Below are positions 7,113-14,591 of a stretch of DNA of 31,762 bases, in pieces. The translations under genes and the position numbers were made by a program. Position 1 is the first letter of the stretch; each line of letters starts with the position of its first letter. Below the pieces are notes generated by a model. It made no database searches and was not told the DNA's origin. It saw nothing but the letters and a program-made list of their open reading frames with translations. The stretch covers positions 1 through 31,762 of the forward strand of contig JABXHG010000581.1 of assembly GCA_013393545.1 (NCBI GenBank), written 5' to 3'. The stretch is from Alteromonadaceae bacterium (GTDB lineage: Bacteria; Pseudomonadota; Gammaproteobacteria; Pseudomonadales; Oleiphilaceae).

Positions 7113-7203
7113 TAACGATTCCGGTTCAGAAAATGAAAGTTCAGCATAAAGCCGGTCGCTTGCTATGGAAAGTGATATCGATCAATCCACAAAATGATAA
7201 ATT

Positions 7204-7965
7204 TTAATGATTATCCAGCCATTGGCGCTGATCGTCCGGGAGCTGATCGAACAAGGTGAGCACCCGGATAAAACTCTGTTCAGGCGCCGAAAACAGATCT
7301 AACGGCTCTCCGTAAACCGGATGCATCAACCGCAGACGGGTCGCGGCCAGCATCAACCGCCCTTCCCCAAACCGCTCAGCAAAATACCGGTTGTGGCGGC
7401 CACGGCCGTGGTTGGCATCGCCAATAATCGGGTGGCTGATGTGCTTCATGTGTCGGCGTAGCTGGTGCTTACGACCGGTCTTCGGTTGCAGCTCAACCAG
7501 GCTATAGCGACTGGTGGGGTAGCGTTCGATGGCAACCGGTATCTCGGTGGTGGCCAGTCGCCGGTAATGGGTCAGCGCCTCGCGCACCGGCTGCGGCTCG
7601 TGCTTTTTGCGCTTGTCGTCCGGCTCCTCACGCAACGGGTGATCAATCACGCCCGACTCCGGTGCCCAGCCCCTTACCATAGCCAGATACGTTTTCGACA
7701 CCTCGCCGGCCATCATCGCCTGCCCCAGCACCCTGGCGGTTTCCGGGTCCCTGGCAAACAGCAACACACCGGAAGTTGGCCGGTCCAGCCGGTGCACCGG
7801 GTATACATGTTCCCCACCGTTCAGCGCCCGAGCGTACTGCAGGGCAAATTCGGTTTCGTGCTTGTCGATCGGGCTTCGGTGCACCAACAAGCCGGCCGGC
7901 TTGTGCACCGCCAGAAGCCACTGGTCTTGATAAATTTCACGCAGTGGATTGGCGAAATCAGTCAT
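7204..7965 (-). CDS. truC: TruC, tRNA pseudouridine(65) synthase
   Basis: A 253-residue RluA-family pseudouridine synthase. It matches TruC closely: YQDQWLLAVHKPAGLLVHRS near the N-terminus, catalytic Asp61 in HRLDRPTSG, GRYPTSRY-type and LVELQPKTGRKHQLRRH segments, then HPIIGDANHG. The enzyme isomerises uridine 65 in tRNA(Ile) and tRNA(Asp). I start at ATG 7965, preceded by GGAG at six bases; a GTG at 7977 is in frame. The start overlaps the last eight bases of the RND permease gene, so translation is probably coupled and truC sits as the last gene of an efflux operon. Confidence 0.93.
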   Translation of the reverse strand: MTDFANPLREIYQDQWLLAVHKPAGLLVHRSPIDKHETEFALQYARALNGGEHVYPVHRLDRPTSGVLLFARDPETARVLGQAMMAGEVSKTYLAMVRGWAPESGVIDHPLREEPDDKRKKHEPQPVREALTHYRRLATTEIPVAIERYPTSRYSLVELQPKTGRKHQLRRHMKHISHPIIGDANHGRGRHNRYFAERFGEGRLMLAATRLRLMHPVYGEPLDLFSAPEQSFIRVLTLFDQLPDDQRQWLDNH

Positions 7966-10900
7966 GCTCGTCTCCACTGCCGATCAGTCTACGAAAGCGC
8001 TGGCCGGAGGCCTCGCCGAGTACCAGCAATACCGGCGTTACCAACAAGGTCAGGAAAGTAGCGAACGCCAGCCCGCCGGCGATGGCACTGGACAGCTGGG
8101 TCCACCATTGGGTGGAAGGAGCGCCCAGACCCAGGCTGGGCGATAGTAGGTCCACGTTAACCCCAAGCACCATAGGCATAAGGCCCAGTACGGTCGTGAC
8201 TGCCGTCAGCAGCACCGGCCGAAAACGCAGGCAACCGGTTTCCAGGGCGGCATCGAACGCGGACTGCCCGTCCTTCCTCATCTGATTGAAGGTGTCGATC
8301 AGAATGATGTTGTTGTTCACGACGATCCCCGCTAGAGCGATGATGCCCATACCCACCATGACCACGCCAAACGGTTGACCGTTGAGCAGCAGGCCCAGCA
8401 ACACCCCGGCGGTGGACAGCACAATGGCGGAAAGCACCAGCAGGGTCTGATACAGGGAATTGAACTGGGTCAGCAGGATCAGCACCATCAGCCCGATGGC
8501 CACCAGGAACGCGGAGGTCAGGAAATTGGCCGCCTGCTGCTGGTCCTCGTTTTCCCCGGCGGCGCGAACGGAAATGCCCTCCGGCGGTTCGGGCATCTGT
8601 GCCTGCAACGTCTGCAACAGTTCGTCCATTTGCCGCCCCGCTGCCACGTCCGACTTGATCGTAATGGTGCGCAGCCCATCCACACGCACCACGGTGCCGG
8701 TCTTGTTGCCGGATTCCAGGGTCACAAACTGGGAAAGCGGCACCTGTCCCCGTGGCGTATTAATGGTTTGTCGCTCCAATTGATCCAGTTCGCGCCACTC
8801 GCGGGGCACCCGCACGGCGATGTCCACTTCATCGCGCACATCTTCCGGGCGGTAGGTGGCCAGCACCAAACCATTGGTCACCAATCTCACGGCGCTGCCA
8901 ACACTCAACACATCGGTACCAAAACGGGCCGCCGCTTCCCGATCCACTTTCAGGCGCCACTCGAGACCGGGCAGGCTGCGGTCATCCTCAATATCCACAA
9001 AGCCGCCGATGGCCCGCATGCGCGCCTCGATCTGGTCTACGTAGTTATCCAAGTCGTTGCCATTGCGGCTACTCACCTGCAATTCGATGGGCTTGCCCTG
9101 GGCGGGCCCGCCTTCCTGTTTTCGGAATTCCAGTTTTATACCGGGAATGTCGGCGGTGCGTTGCTGGAAATCATCCAGGATCTTGCTGGCCGGGCGCCGG
9201 GTGAACCAGTCATTGAACTGGAACTGCAACACGCCAATCACATCCGGCGCCATCTGGTTATCCGCGCTGATCATGGAGCGGGCGTAAAGCGCCTTCACCT
9301 CTGGCATGCCCTGCAGCCGCTGCTCCACTTCCCGGACAATCGCATCCCGCTCCCAGACCGAAAGATCGCCCCGGGCACGCACCTGCACCTGGGCCGAATC
9401 CGGCTCCACGCTGGGGAAGAATTCCACGCCATGGTTGAAGCGGCCATAGGCGGCGTAGATCAGCACGATCAGTACCAATGCCCCCAGCAGTGACAGGCCC
9501 GGCCGTCGCAGCAACACCGCCAGAACCTTACGGTATACGCCCATGGCGCGGCTTTCCAATTCCGGCTGCCGGGCCCGACGACCACCACTGACACCGCCCA
9601 TGACCGGCAGGAACACCAGCGCCATTGCCAGGGAGGCCAGCAGGCAAATCAGCACGGTCATGGGCAGGTACTTCATGAACTCGCCCACCACACCGGGCCA
9701 GAACAGCAGCGGCACAAATACTGCCAGGGTGGTGGCGGTGGAGGCGATCACCGGCCAGGCCATGCGCGAGGCGGCCGCTACCCAGGCGGCCCGGGATGAC
9801 TGGCCTTCGTCCAGGTTACGGTCCGCCAGCTCGGACACCACAATGGCACCATCCACCAGCATGCCGGCAACGAGAATAAGGCTGAACAAAACCACGATGT
9901 TGAGGGTGTGCCCCATGCCCCAGATCACCAGGATGCCGGTCAGGAAGGCACCGGGAATGGTCAGCCCCACCAGCAGAGCCGAGCGCGGCCCCATGGCGGC
10001 AATCACCACGATGATCACCAGCACGATGGCGGTCAGCACGTTGTTAAGCAGATCCGACAAGACATCCTGGACTTCGTCGGACTGATCCATGATGTAGCGG
10101 ATGTCGAGGGTATCCGGCAGGTTGTTCTGCGCCTGATCAATCAGCGCGCGGATCTGGTCCACCGTCTCAATGATATTGGCTCCCGAGCGCTTGGAGACTT
10201 CCAGCACCAGGGCCGGTTCACCGTTGATGCGGGCAAAGCCGGTGGGGTCTTTGAAGGTGCGTTGTAGCATGGCGACGTCACCAAAGGTAATCACAGTATC
10301 GCCACTCACCTTCACCGGCATGGCCATGACATCCTCGATATTCTCGATCACCCCCGGCACTTTCAAGGCCATCCGGCCGTTGCCGGTGTCCAGTGAGCCC
10401 GCCGCTACCAATTGGTTGTTACGGCTGACCAGTGAAGCCAGCTGGTCGAAATCAACGCCATAGCTCTCCAGCACCTGCGGGTCCACCACGATTTCCAGCA
10501 GGTCTTCCCGGTCGCCGCCGATCTCAACTTCCAGCACTTCGGGGATGGCTTCAATGGAATCCTGTAGCCGCCGGGCAATGGTGATCAGCTCTCGCTCAGA
10601 CAAGGGACCCGACAGGCCGATCGACAACACCGGGAACAAGGATACGTTGATCTCGTGCACGCGCGGCTCATCCGCCTCTCGGGGCAGCTTGCTGCGGGCC
10701 GTGTCCACCTTTTCCCGCACGTCCTGCAGGGCCTTGTCCGGATCAAACCCGGCGTCGAACTCCAGCATCACCGAAGCATGCCCTTCGGCGCCGGTGCTGC
10801 GCATCTCTTTGATACCTTCCAGCGAACGCAGCTCCTGCTCCATGGGCCGGATCAACAGCCGCTCGGCGTCTTCCGGGCTGATGCCGTCCAACGTCATGGC

Positions 10901-11044
10901 CACGTAGATCATGGGAATGGTGACGTCGGGGTTCGATTCCTTGGGAATGGTCTGGTAAGCCGCCAGGCCGCCCAGGATAAGGAAGAGAAAAGTCAGCAGC
11001 GTGGTCCGGCTGCGATCCATGGCTGCGGAAATCAGTGCCTGCAT
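7958..11044 (-). CDS. RND-family efflux permease (AcrB/HAE-like)
   Basis: A 1028-residue resistance-nodulation-division transporter with the usual pattern: one membrane helix, a large periplasmic loop, a six-helix block (from about 335), a second periplasmic loop (about 540-850) and a final helical block. The TM4 proton-relay region reads GMLVDGAIVV with Asp398. AcrB has two adjacent Asp residues here; this protein has only the first, followed by Gly, as in other RND subfamilies. It would use the proton gradient to export hydrophobic compounds from the periplasm together with the adaptor encoded just upstream (three-base gap). No outer-membrane channel gene is in the operon, so a TolC-type partner must come from elsewhere. 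The substrate is unknown. Confidence 0.94.
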   Translation of the reverse strand: MQALISAAMDRSRTTLLTFLFLILGGLAAYQTIPKESNPDVTIPMIYVAMTLDGISPEDAERLLIRPMEQELRSLEGIKEMRSTGAEGHASVMLEFDAGFDPDKALQDVREKVDTARSKLPREADEPRVHEINVSLFPVLSIGLSGPLSERELITIARRLQDSIEAIPEVLEVEIGGDREDLLEIVVDPQVLESYGVDFDQLASLVSRNNQLVAAGSLDTGNGRMALKVPGVIENIEDVMAMPVKVSGDTVITFGDVAMLQRTFKDPTGFARINGEPALVLEVSKRSGANIIETVDQIRALIDQAQNNLPDTLDIRYIMDQSDEVQDVLSDLLNNVLTAIVLVIIVVIAAMGPRSALLVGLTIPGAFLTGILVIWGMGHTLNIVVLFSLILVAGMLVDGAIVVSELADRNLDEGQSSRAAWVAAASRMAWPVIASTATTLAVFVPLLFWPGVVGEFMKYLPMTVLICLLASLAMALVFLPVMGGVSGGRRARQPELESRAMGVYRKVLAVLLRRPGLSLLGALVLIVLIYAAYGRFNHGVEFFPSVEPDSAQVQVRARGDLSVWERDAIVREVEQRLQGMPEVKALYARSMISADNQMAPDVIGVLQFQFNDWFTRRPASKILDDFQQRTADIPGIKLEFRKQEGGPAQGKPIELQVSSRNGNDLDNYVDQIEARMRAIGGFVDIEDDRSLPGLEWRLKVDREAAARFGTDVLSVGSAVRLVTNGLVLATYRPEDVRDEVDIAVRVPREWRELDQLERQTINTPRGQVPLSQFVTLESGNKTGTVVRVDGLRTITIKSDVAAGRQMDELLQTLQAQMPEPPEGISVRAAGENEDQQQAANFLTSAFLVAIGLMVLILLTQFNSLYQTLLVLSAIVLSTAGVLLGLLLNGQPFGVVMVGMGIIALAGIVVNNNIILIDTFNQMRKDGQSAFDAALETGCLRFRPVLLTAVTTVLGLMPMVLGVNVDLLSPSLGLGAPSTQWWTQLSSAIAGGLAFATFLTLLVTPVLLVLGEASGQRFRRLIGSGDEHD

Positions 11045-11047
11045 GGG

Positions 11048-12130
11048 TCAGCCCCGGGTTTCGGATTCTGCAACGGGTATTACCCGCTCGCCATCGGCCA
11101 CGAACCCGCCACCCCGCGTAATCAGGCGGATCTCATCCGGCAGGCCGGTCACCCAGGCACCGTCGGTTGAAACGCTCAACAGGGTCACGGGTTCGAACAC
11201 CACCTGGTCCCGGTCATTCACGTATTTCACACCCGGGCGGCCTTCTTCGTTCAGCGAGAGATAAGCCGGGGAGATGAACATCGCCGGCTGTTCCGGCAGC
11301 AAAATTCGCAGGCTGGCCGATCCCCCGGCCACCCGCTTGAGTTCGGGGTTATCCAGCACCGCTTCCACCTGGAAGGTGCGCGTTGTCGGATCGGCGGCGC
11401 TGGCCACAAAACTGACGGTGCCCTTGAGCGTGCCGCCATCCAGCAGGTCCAGCGCCACCGCCTGGCCGGGGGTCACCCGGTGTACCCGCTGCTGGGGCAC
11501 CTGGCCGGTGGCCTTGAGCCTGTCGATTTGCACCAGTTCATACAGCGGGCTACCCACCTGCACCAGCGTGCCGGAATCCACTTCACGAGCATTAATCACG
11601 CCATCGAACGGCGCTTTGGGCTGGAGGTATTGCAGGGTGAGTTCGGCGGCGGTCAGTTCCGCCCGGGCCGCAGCCAGTTCGCTCTGCAACCCCAGGATGT
11701 CAGTTTCCGCCGCCAGGTTGTTGGATCTCAGGCGACGGGCGGCGGCCAGATCCGCCTCCAACTTGCGAACGCTCGCCCGCCAGCGTTCCACCACGGCGTC
11801 CCGACCGTCGTTCGACAGCGTCAGCAGGGGCTCGCCGGCCTCCACTCGCTGGCCCAATTCCACATGCAGTTGTTCAACGGTGCCACCGGCTCGGGCGCTG
11901 ACCATGACCGATTGCCAGGGCTCCAGTTGCCCCTGCAGTTTCAGGGAAGGCTGGTAGGCCTGGGCCTTGAGGGTCTGTACTTCAACTCGGGTGGGTTCGT
12001 CGCTTTCCTGCTCCGGCTCGGGCGGGGGCTCGTCGCTGGCCATCCGGATTTCGCCAGTGGCCATCCAGACAACGAGCGCCACGATTACCAGCAGGGAAAG
12101 ACCAAATGAACTCCATTTTCCTCTAGTCAT
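11048..12130 (-). CDS. RND efflux periplasmic adaptor (HlyD/AcrA family)
   Basis: A 360-residue membrane-fusion protein. It has an N-terminal membrane anchor (about 9-25) without a lipobox, a lipoyl-type half (ARAGGTVEQLHVELGQRVEAGEPLLTLSN), a coiled-coil hairpin (about 110-165, rich in Ala, Glu, Arg and Leu), the returning lipoyl half (APFDGVINAREVDSGTLVQVGSPLYEL), then beta-barrel and membrane-proximal domains. It would bridge the RND permease and an outer-membrane channel in the periplasm. It is the first gene of the adaptor-permease-truC operon and diverges from the ilv leader. No dedicated regulator gene is adjacent. Confidence 0.93.
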   Translation of the reverse strand: MTRGKWSSFGLSLLVIVALVVWMATGEIRMASDEPPPEPEQESDEPTRVEVQTLKAQAYQPSLKLQGQLEPWQSVMVSARAGGTVEQLHVELGQRVEAGEPLLTLSNDGRDAVVERWRASVRKLEADLAAARRLRSNNLAAETDILGLQSELAAARAELTAAELTLQYLQPKAPFDGVINAREVDSGTLVQVGSPLYELVQIDRLKATGQVPQQRVHRVTPGQAVALDLLDGGTLKGTVSFVASAADPTTRTFQVEAVLDNPELKRVAGGSASLRILLPEQPAMFISPAYLSLNEEGRPGVKYVNDRDQVVFEPVTLLSVSTDGAWVTGLPDEIRLITRGGGFVADGERVIPVAESETRG

Positions 12131-12153
12131 TAAAGGCTCGCGTTTAAAAAGTG

Positions 12154-12183
12154 TTGCATCCAGCTAAAAAACTGAGGTAGATT
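12154..12183 (+). promoter_or_regulatory. Candidate ilvGM operon promoter
   Basis: TTGCAT (12154-12159) and TAGATT (12178-12183) are 18 bases apart, each matching sigma-70 consensus at four positions, 45 bases upstream of the leader ATG. A TTATTCGAATCA near-palindrome just downstream (12193-12204) could be a protein site. The position is sensible; the sequence support is modest. Confidence 0.35.
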
Positions 12184-12227
12184 TTACACACATTATTCGA
12201 ATCAATTCAGAGCAGATTGTCGATTTC

Positions 12228-12320
12228 ATGAATTTCAACGCCGTAGTCGTCCTGGTGAAGCTTGTCCTGGTGGTCGTGGTACCGTCCGGGGGCTTTTTCG
12301 TGGACAGACAGGTGAGATAG
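12228..12320 (+). CDS. ilv operon leader peptide
   Basis: A 30-codon frame (ATG 12228 to TAG 12318-12320) encodes a branched-chain-rich peptide containing AVVVLVKLVLVVVVP. Eleven of the 30 residues are Val and three are Leu, ten of the Val codons falling in a 13-codon stretch. It stands before an intrinsic terminator and the ilvG start, the arrangement of ribosome-mediated attenuation as in E. coli ivbL and ilvL. Scarce charged tRNA(Val) or tRNA(Leu) would stall the ribosome here and favour readthrough. The Shine-Dalgarno is weak. The peptide has no Ile codon, so valine and leucine would be the sensed amino acids. Confidence 0.88.
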   Translation: MNFNAVVVLVKLVLVVVVPSGGFFVDRQVR

Positions 12321-12341
12321 CAGATACGACAACCTGACAAG
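12261..12341 (+). promoter_or_regulatory. Attenuator leader hairpin and antiterminator segment
   Basis: CTTGTC, GGT and GTCGT inside the Val/Leu codon run (12261-12277) can pair with ACGAC, ACC and GACAAG at 12326-12341, about 14 pairs with two small internal loops. Between them, CCGGGGGC at 12286-12293 duplicates the right arm of the downstream terminator, so it can instead pair with the left arm (12352-12359) and act as an antiterminator. A ribosome stalled in the codon run would break the first hairpin and free that segment. The pairings are visible in the sequence; the switching logic is inferred. Confidence 0.65.
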
Positions 12342-12351
12342 ACACGACAAG

Positions 12352-12388
12352 GCCCCCGGCACCGCAAGGTTCCGGGGGCTTTTTTTTT
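12352..12388 (+). terminator. ilv attenuator, intrinsic terminator
   Basis: GCCCCCGG (12352-12359) pairs with CCGGGGGC (12372-12379) over eight GC pairs with a 12-base loop, followed by nine Ts (12380-12388). It ends 24 bases before the ilvG ATG, so it must be read through for expression. Confidence 0.94.
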
Positions 12389-12412
12389 GCACCGAAAAAA
12401 AGGGAAACGACC

Positions 12413-14113
12413 ATGAACGGCGCACAGCACATCCTCGACGCGTTCCACCGCCATCACATTGGCACGGTTTTCGGCTATCCGGGCGGCTGCAGCATGCCGC
12501 TTTACGATGCCCTGGTGGATGATGTCGGTGTCGAGCATGTGCTTTGCCGCCACGAGCAGGCCTGTGCCCTGGCCGCCGATGGCTACGCCCGCGCCAGCGG
12601 CAAGCTGGGTGTTTGCATTGCCACCTCTGGTCCCGGCGCCACCAACCTGATCACCGGGGTGGCCAACGCCCACCGGGATTCCATTCCCATGCTGGTGATC
12701 ACCGGCCAGGTGGCCTCCGGCATGATTGGCACCGACGCCTTCCAGGAAACCGACGTACTGGGCATGACCCTGGGTATCGTTAAACACAGCTATCTGGTGG
12801 ATAACGCCGAACAGCTGCCGGCGATCATGGAAGAAGCCATGAGCCTCGCCCAGAGCGGGCGGCCCGGGCCGGTCTGGATCGACATTCCCAAGGACATTTT
12901 GCTGACAGAAGTGACAGCCCCAGCACCGACTGAAGCACAACACGAAGAAAGCCGAACACCGGACATCTCCGAAGCGCTGGCCATGCTTCGCGAGGCCAAA
13001 CGCCCCTTGCTCTACAGCGGCGGTGGCGTTTCTCTGGCCAATGCCGAAGACAGTTTCCGGGCCTTCGCCGACGCCTCGGCCATGCCCGGCGTGGCCACGC
13101 TCAAAGGCATCGGCAATGCCGGCAAGCACAACCCGAACGACTTGGGCATGCTCGGCATGCACGGCTCCCGGGCCGCCAACCGGGCGGTGGAAGAATGCGA
13201 TTTACTGTTCATTGTAGGCGCCCGACTGGACGACCGCGCCACCGGCAAGCTGGACGGTTTTGCGCCCAATGCGCGCACCATTCACATTGACGCGGACGCG
13301 GCGGAAATCAACAAGTTGCGAGCCACGGATGTTGCCCTGCGCGGTGATCTGATCGGCATTCTGGCCGCGTTCACCCGCGAGCTGGAAGCCCAGCCCTTGG
13401 CCATCGACGAGTGGCGGGGCCAGTGCCAGACATGGCGCACCACCGGCGGTTTCCAGGCCGCCGACAACGAAGAACCCCTCGCCCCGATCACCGGCCCGGC
13501 CTTCATCCGACAGCTCTCGCGCATCACCCCCGACAACGCCATCATCGCCTGCGACGTGGGCCAGCACCAGATGTGGGTGGCCCAGCACTACCACTTCGAC
13601 CACCCGCGCCACCACCTGACCAGCGGCGGCCTGGGCACCATGGGCTACGGCCTGCCTGCGGCCATCGGGGCGCAGTTCGCCAACCGGGAAAGCACGGTGA
13701 TCAACGTCACCGGCGATGGCTCGTTCATGATGAACGCCCAGGAGCTGGCCACCATCCGCCGCTACAACCTGCCGCTGAAGTTAATCATTCTGGACAACCA
13801 GTGCCTGGGCATGGTCCGCCAGCAGCAGGAGCTGTTCTACAACAACCGGGAAAGCCAGATCGACCTGGACGACAACCCGGATTTCGTGGCCATGGCGCGG
13901 GCCTTTGATATTCCATCGCTGCACATCGAACGCACCGACCAGATCCGCCGAGGCATCGAAACCATCCTGGCCTACGATGGCCCGATGCTGCTGCACGTGG
14001 CCATCAGCCGCGAAGAGAACGTCTGGCCGATTGTTAAGCCCGGCGCCAGCAACAAGGAAATGATCGACGAACCCAAGCGCACCACCACTGCCAAGAAGGA
14101 ACAGGTAGCATGA
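12413..14113 (+). CDS. ilvG: Acetolactate synthase II large subunit IlvG
   Basis: A 566-residue thiamine-diphosphate enzyme that joins two pyruvates to acetolactate, or pyruvate and 2-ketobutyrate to acetohydroxybutyrate, the first common step of valine, leucine and isoleucine synthesis. The catalytic Glu48 is in CRHEQACALAADGYAR. The FAD/TPP regions show GVCIATSGPGATNL and GTDAFQETD, and the C-terminal TPP/Mg motif is GDGSFMMNAQEL followed by LDNQ. Length fits the IlvG/IlvI/IlvB group. The type II assignment rests on the following ilvM-type small subunit, which is much shorter than IlvH or IlvN partners. AGGG precedes the ATG. Its stop overlaps the ilvM start by four bases (ATGA). Confidence 0.95.
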   Translation: MNGAQHILDAFHRHHIGTVFGYPGGCSMPLYDALVDDVGVEHVLCRHEQACALAADGYARASGKLGVCIATSGPGATNLITGVANAHRDSIPMLVITGQVASGMIGTDAFQETDVLGMTLGIVKHSYLVDNAEQLPAIMEEAMSLAQSGRPGPVWIDIPKDILLTEVTAPAPTEAQHEESRTPDISEALAMLREAKRPLLYSGGGVSLANAEDSFRAFADASAMPGVATLKGIGNAGKHNPNDLGMLGMHGSRAANRAVEECDLLFIVGARLDDRATGKLDGFAPNARTIHIDADAAEINKLRATDVALRGDLIGILAAFTRELEAQPLAIDEWRGQCQTWRTTGGFQAADNEEPLAPITGPAFIRQLSRITPDNAIIACDVGQHQMWVAQHYHFDHPRHHLTSGGLGTMGYGLPAAIGAQFANRESTVINVTGDGSFMMNAQELATIRRYNLPLKLIILDNQCLGMVRQQQELFYNNRESQIDLDDNPDFVAMARAFDIPSLHIERTDQIRRGIETILAYDGPMLLHVAISREENVWPIVKPGASNKEMIDEPKRTTTAKKEQVA

Positions 14114-14391
14114 ACCCGAACCAAGAGAACGCGGCCCCAAGCTACACCCTGAACTGCCGCATGGCGCAGGAAGCCGCCGCCATCGAACGCCTGTGTCAGG
14201 TGGTGCGCATTCGCGGTTTCCGGATTGCCAGCATGGCGGTGGAAACCGCCGGTGACCATTTCGACATTAATCTGACTTTGGAAGGCTCACGGCCGGTGGC
14301 CATGTTGCAGAGCCAGTTGGAGAAGTTGCATACGGTGGCGGAGGTTGCGGTTAAGCAGCCTGCTGAGGCTTTGGCGCGTCACTCAGCCTGA
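14110..14391 (+). CDS. ilvM: Acetolactate synthase II small subunit IlvM
   Basis: A 93-residue protein with a single ACT-like domain (YTLNCRMAQEAAAIERLCQVVRIRGFRIASM through INLTLEG, then MLQSQLEKLHTVAEV). This is the IlvM type of regulatory subunit, which activates the large subunit. E. coli IlvGM is insensitive to valine; whether that holds here cannot be read from sequence. The start overlaps the ilvG stop, giving coupled translation. The operon ends in palindrome copy 2, starting 13 bases after the stop. Confidence 0.9.
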   Translation: MNPNQENAAPSYTLNCRMAQEAAAIERLCQVVRIRGFRIASMAVETAGDHFDINLTLEGSRPVAMLQSQLEKLHTVAEVAVKQPAEALARHSA

Positions 14392-14404
14392 TAGGTCCGT
14401 GCCT

Positions 14405-14567
14405 AAGCAGGCGGGTCGGCCTTCCCAAAACACGCCCGCAAGTACGTCCCTGGCAGATTTATGCTCCTGCAAAATCTGCACTTCCGCCGTCCATGGCGGT
14501 CGTAAGCTTGACTGCAGCCATCCCTGGCTGCAGACAGTTTTGGGAAGGCCTACCCGCCTGCTTTTTT
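14405..14567 (-). repeat. Large palindromic repeat, copy 2, with terminator tail
   Basis: Inverted arms 14405-14431 and 14537-14563 match at 26 of 27 positions around a 105-bp loop. The inner arm is GGCCTTCCCAAAAC, identical to copy 1. Read on the minus strand, the loop begins with the same AGCCAGGGATGGC core and ends with AGGGACGTACTTGCGGGCGTG, matching copy 1 in order, with about 55 extra bases between. The loop holds further hairpins: CTGCAGCCA/TGGCTGCAG (14513-14534), GCAGATTT/AAATCTGC (14453-14479) and CCGCC/GGCGG (14483-14498). The right arm runs into six Ts (14562-14567), so it can end ilvGM transcription. It lies between convergent genes. Confidence 0.85.
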
Positions 14568-14591
14568 CAGACCTCTCAGATATCGCCGGGG

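Noticed and set aside
8375..9493. 372-codon plus-strand open frame opposite the RND permease
   Set aside because: Low-complexity His/Gln/Gly-rich translation typical of the reverse of a high-GC gene; the minus frame is a clear RND permease.
12164..13162. 332-codon minus-strand open frame opposite the ilv leader and ilvG
   Set aside because: Ala/Gly/His-rich shadow of ilvG. Its C-terminal part crosses the attenuator. No family resemblance.
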